Source: Archilochus colubris
Taxonomy: Eukaryota > Chordata > Aves > Apodiformes > Trochilidae
Assembly (NCBI GenBank): GCA_023079485.1
Contig: CM041083.1
Coordinates: 154,708,552-154,772,551, forward strand
Direction: 5' to 3'
Length of the DNA: 64,000 nt
Made by a program: the position numbers and the translations under genes. This document shows positions 62,223 to 64,000 of the stretch, one piece after another (position 1 is the stretch's first letter; every line of letters starts with the position of its first letter). A model generated the notes under the pieces. It was not told where the DNA came from, did no database searches, and worked only from the letters and a program-made list of their open reading frames with translations.

Positions 62223-63057
62223 TATTAAAACACAAGTTAAAATTTTAGATCTGTAAGCTGTGAATCATAATTTATTTCTACTTTTCTTCTAGTATTTATC
62301 TTTTTACTGACAACATTTTAAGTATCAAATTTTGTTACTTCACCATATAATCCTCCAATTTATCTAAAGGATCAACCTACCCTATACATTTAGATTTTGG
62401 ACAAAAAAGTTCCTCTGTTTTTTGTGGTCTACTTTTCACAGTTCCCTTGATTATATCTTATTAAAGTTTTGTGCTAGCATTTCTTTGTAGTGTACATGAA
62501 CCTTGTTCAAAAACAAGGTGCTTGTACAAATTTTAAGATTTTCATATGCTGTTTCTCTTTTGTGAGGGAGCTTACAGATCCAGGCAAGTCACATCCTGAA
62601 ACTTTTGTCTGCAAGTAGGGGAATAAGAAACATTTTTCTTTTGTAATGAAAAAATGGGTCTTTCATATTCAATGTAGATGTAAGGGCTGAGGCTTCAAGG
62701 TAAGTACCAAATTTCCTGTGGATAATGATGCCATTGTAGAACTGGACATTACAACTCTAGCTCAGAAAACACACATATAATTAGCTGCATGAGATGACTA
62801 GTTCAAAGATAAAATATGTTAATGAATTTTTTGCGTTAACTCCCTTTTTTTTCAATGTGAATTGCAATTGATGAAAGCTTTCTCAACTTAGAATGTAACC
62901 TCTTGCAGAAAATAATCTGCCTGTGCATTTTCCAGACTTCATAATCCTGGAGATTTGGTTTTGCTAGCACCTTTCAGGAACCTTCTAAAATAGGTATTTG
63001 TCCACTATCTAATAGATTTGTGCATAAGGTTTTAATTTTAATTTTTCATTTGAAAGG

Positions 63058-64000
63058 TCATAGAATCATAGAATCATAGAATTGGCTGGGTTGGAAGGGA
63101 CCTCAGAGATCATCGAGTCCAACCCTTTTACCACCGTTGCGGTTGCTAGATTATGGCACTGAGTGCCACATCCAGTCTCTTTTTAAATAAGTCCAGGGAC
63201 GGAGAATCCACTACTTCCCTGGGTAGCCCATTCCAATGCCGGATCACTCTCTCCATAAAGAAATTCTTTCTAATATCTAACCTAAATTTCCCTTGGCACA
63301 ACTTAAGACCATGCCCTCTTGTCTTGTTGAAAGTCGTCTGGCAAAAGAGACCAACGTCCACACGGTTACAACCTCCTTTCAGGTAGTTGTAGACAGTGAT
63401 GAGGTCTCCCCTGAGCCTCCTCTTCTCCAGGCTGAACAGCCCCAGCTCTCTCAGCCTCTCCTCATAGGGTCTGTGCTCGAGTCCCTTCACCAGCCTGGTT
63501 GCCCTCCTTTGGACCTGCTCCAGGACCTCGATATCCTTCCTGAACTGGGGGGCCCAGAACTGGACACAGTACTCGAGGTGTGGCCTCACGAGGGCTGAGT
63601 ACAGGGGCAGAATCACTTCCTTGGACCTGCTGGCAATGCTGTTCTGGATACAGGCCAGGATGCCATTGGCTTTCTTGGCCACCTGGGCACACTGCTGGCT
63701 CATGTTCAGCTTCCTGTCGATCCAGACTCCCAGGTCCCTTTCTGCCTGGCTGCTCTCCAGCCACTCTGTCCTCAGCCTGTAGCGCTGCATGGGGTTGTTG
63801 TGGCCAAAGTGCAGGACCCGGCACTTGGCCTTGTTGAACCTCATCCTGCTGGAATCAGCCCAACTCTCCAGTCTGTCCAGGTCCCTCTGCAGAGCCCTCC
63901 TGCCTTCCAGCTGATCGACACTCCCCCCCAGCTTAGTGTCGTCTGCGAATTTGCTGATGATGGACTCAATCCCCTCATCTAGATCATCAATGAAGATATT
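63058..64000 (-). mobile_element. CR1 LINE, best-preserved copy, runs off the window, - strand
   Basis: On the - strand the frame is open from the window edge (64000) to 63146, at least 284 codons. It reads [21 protein letters not shown] at the edge, with the FADD catalytic motif at 63938-63949. Then come [85 protein letters not shown] and a C-terminal [20 protein letters not shown]. This is the end of the reverse-transcriptase domain and the CR1 ORF2 C-terminus. It is followed by a short 3' untranslated region and three CATAGAAT-type units (63058-63085), the CR1 end. No stop interrupts it here. The N-terminal part lies outside the window, so completeness is unknown. Confidence 0.96.

Larger units (their letters stand above)
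58581..63057. other. Unique AT-rich DNA, no gene
   Basis: No gene or transposon is recognised. It holds an AAAC-rich run at 59318-59380, a 24-bp tandem duplication at about 59518-59564, a CA/TA run at about 59936-59958, a (TTTAA)n run at 60038-60068 and an 18-bp tandem duplication at about 62187-62222. Confidence 0.65.

Noticed and set aside
63153..63982. Plus-strand open frames over the 63 kb CR1
   Set aside because: They are antisense shadows of the CR1 ORF2 on the - strand.

Overview
The window looks like a gene-poor, AT-rich piece of a bird nuclear genome, either intergenic or deep intronic. The evidence is the repeat content: many chicken-repeat-1 (CR1) LINE fragments with typical ends (runs of the ATTCTATG/CATAGAAT type), solo long terminal repeats (LTRs) of avian endogenous retroviruses including an ERVL-like type, scattered microsatellites, and no SINE-rich or Alu/L1-like content. 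I found no protein-coding gene, rRNA, tRNA or CRISPR array. Every open reading frame over about 100 codons is either inside a transposable element or a chance frame in AT-rich sequence with no family I recognise. The exact bird cannot be fixed from the sequence alone.

Layout. 1-8.1 kb: unique AT-rich DNA with a perfect hairpin and simple repeats. 8.1-8.5 kb: a CR1 3' end on the + strand. 12.6-12.9 kb: a CR1 3' end on the - strand. 15.1-15.9 and 17.0-17.8 kb: two solo LTRs of one retroviral family (family A), both on the - strand. 20.5-21.3 kb: an ERVL-like LTR. 24.9-25.1 kb: CR1. 27.25 kb: a perfect GC-rich hairpin. 29.3-29.45 kb: a G/T-only tract. 32.9-33.7 kb: a third family A LTR, now on the + strand. 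34.0-34.56 kb: a CR1 3' end followed by an ERVL-like LTR. 38.7 kb: a short ERVL-like LTR end. 47.7-48.9 kb: a decayed CR1 on the + strand plus a second CR1 scrap.

50.4-54.5 kb is the densest block. It holds three CR1 elements on the - strand. The middle one keeps recognisable sequence from the start of the ORF2 endonuclease, through the reverse transcriptase, to the 3' end, and is split by a 290-bp TG...CA solo LTR flanked by an exact 6-bp duplication. 57.0-58.6 kb: three CR1 pieces in mixed orientations followed by an ERVL-like LTR fragment. 63.06-64.0 kb: the best-preserved CR1 copy, whose frame is open to the window edge and keeps the FADD reverse-transcriptase motif.

These are not cooperating genes. 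The window records successive retrotransposon insertions into a gene desert. The insertion order can be read where one element interrupts another: an old CR1 was hit by the small LTR, and another CR1 abuts its 3' end. The points most worth a second look are the nested 290-bp LTR with its clean duplication, the active-site comparison across the CR1 copies, the family A LTR trio with its built-in GA tract, and the two perfect hairpins.
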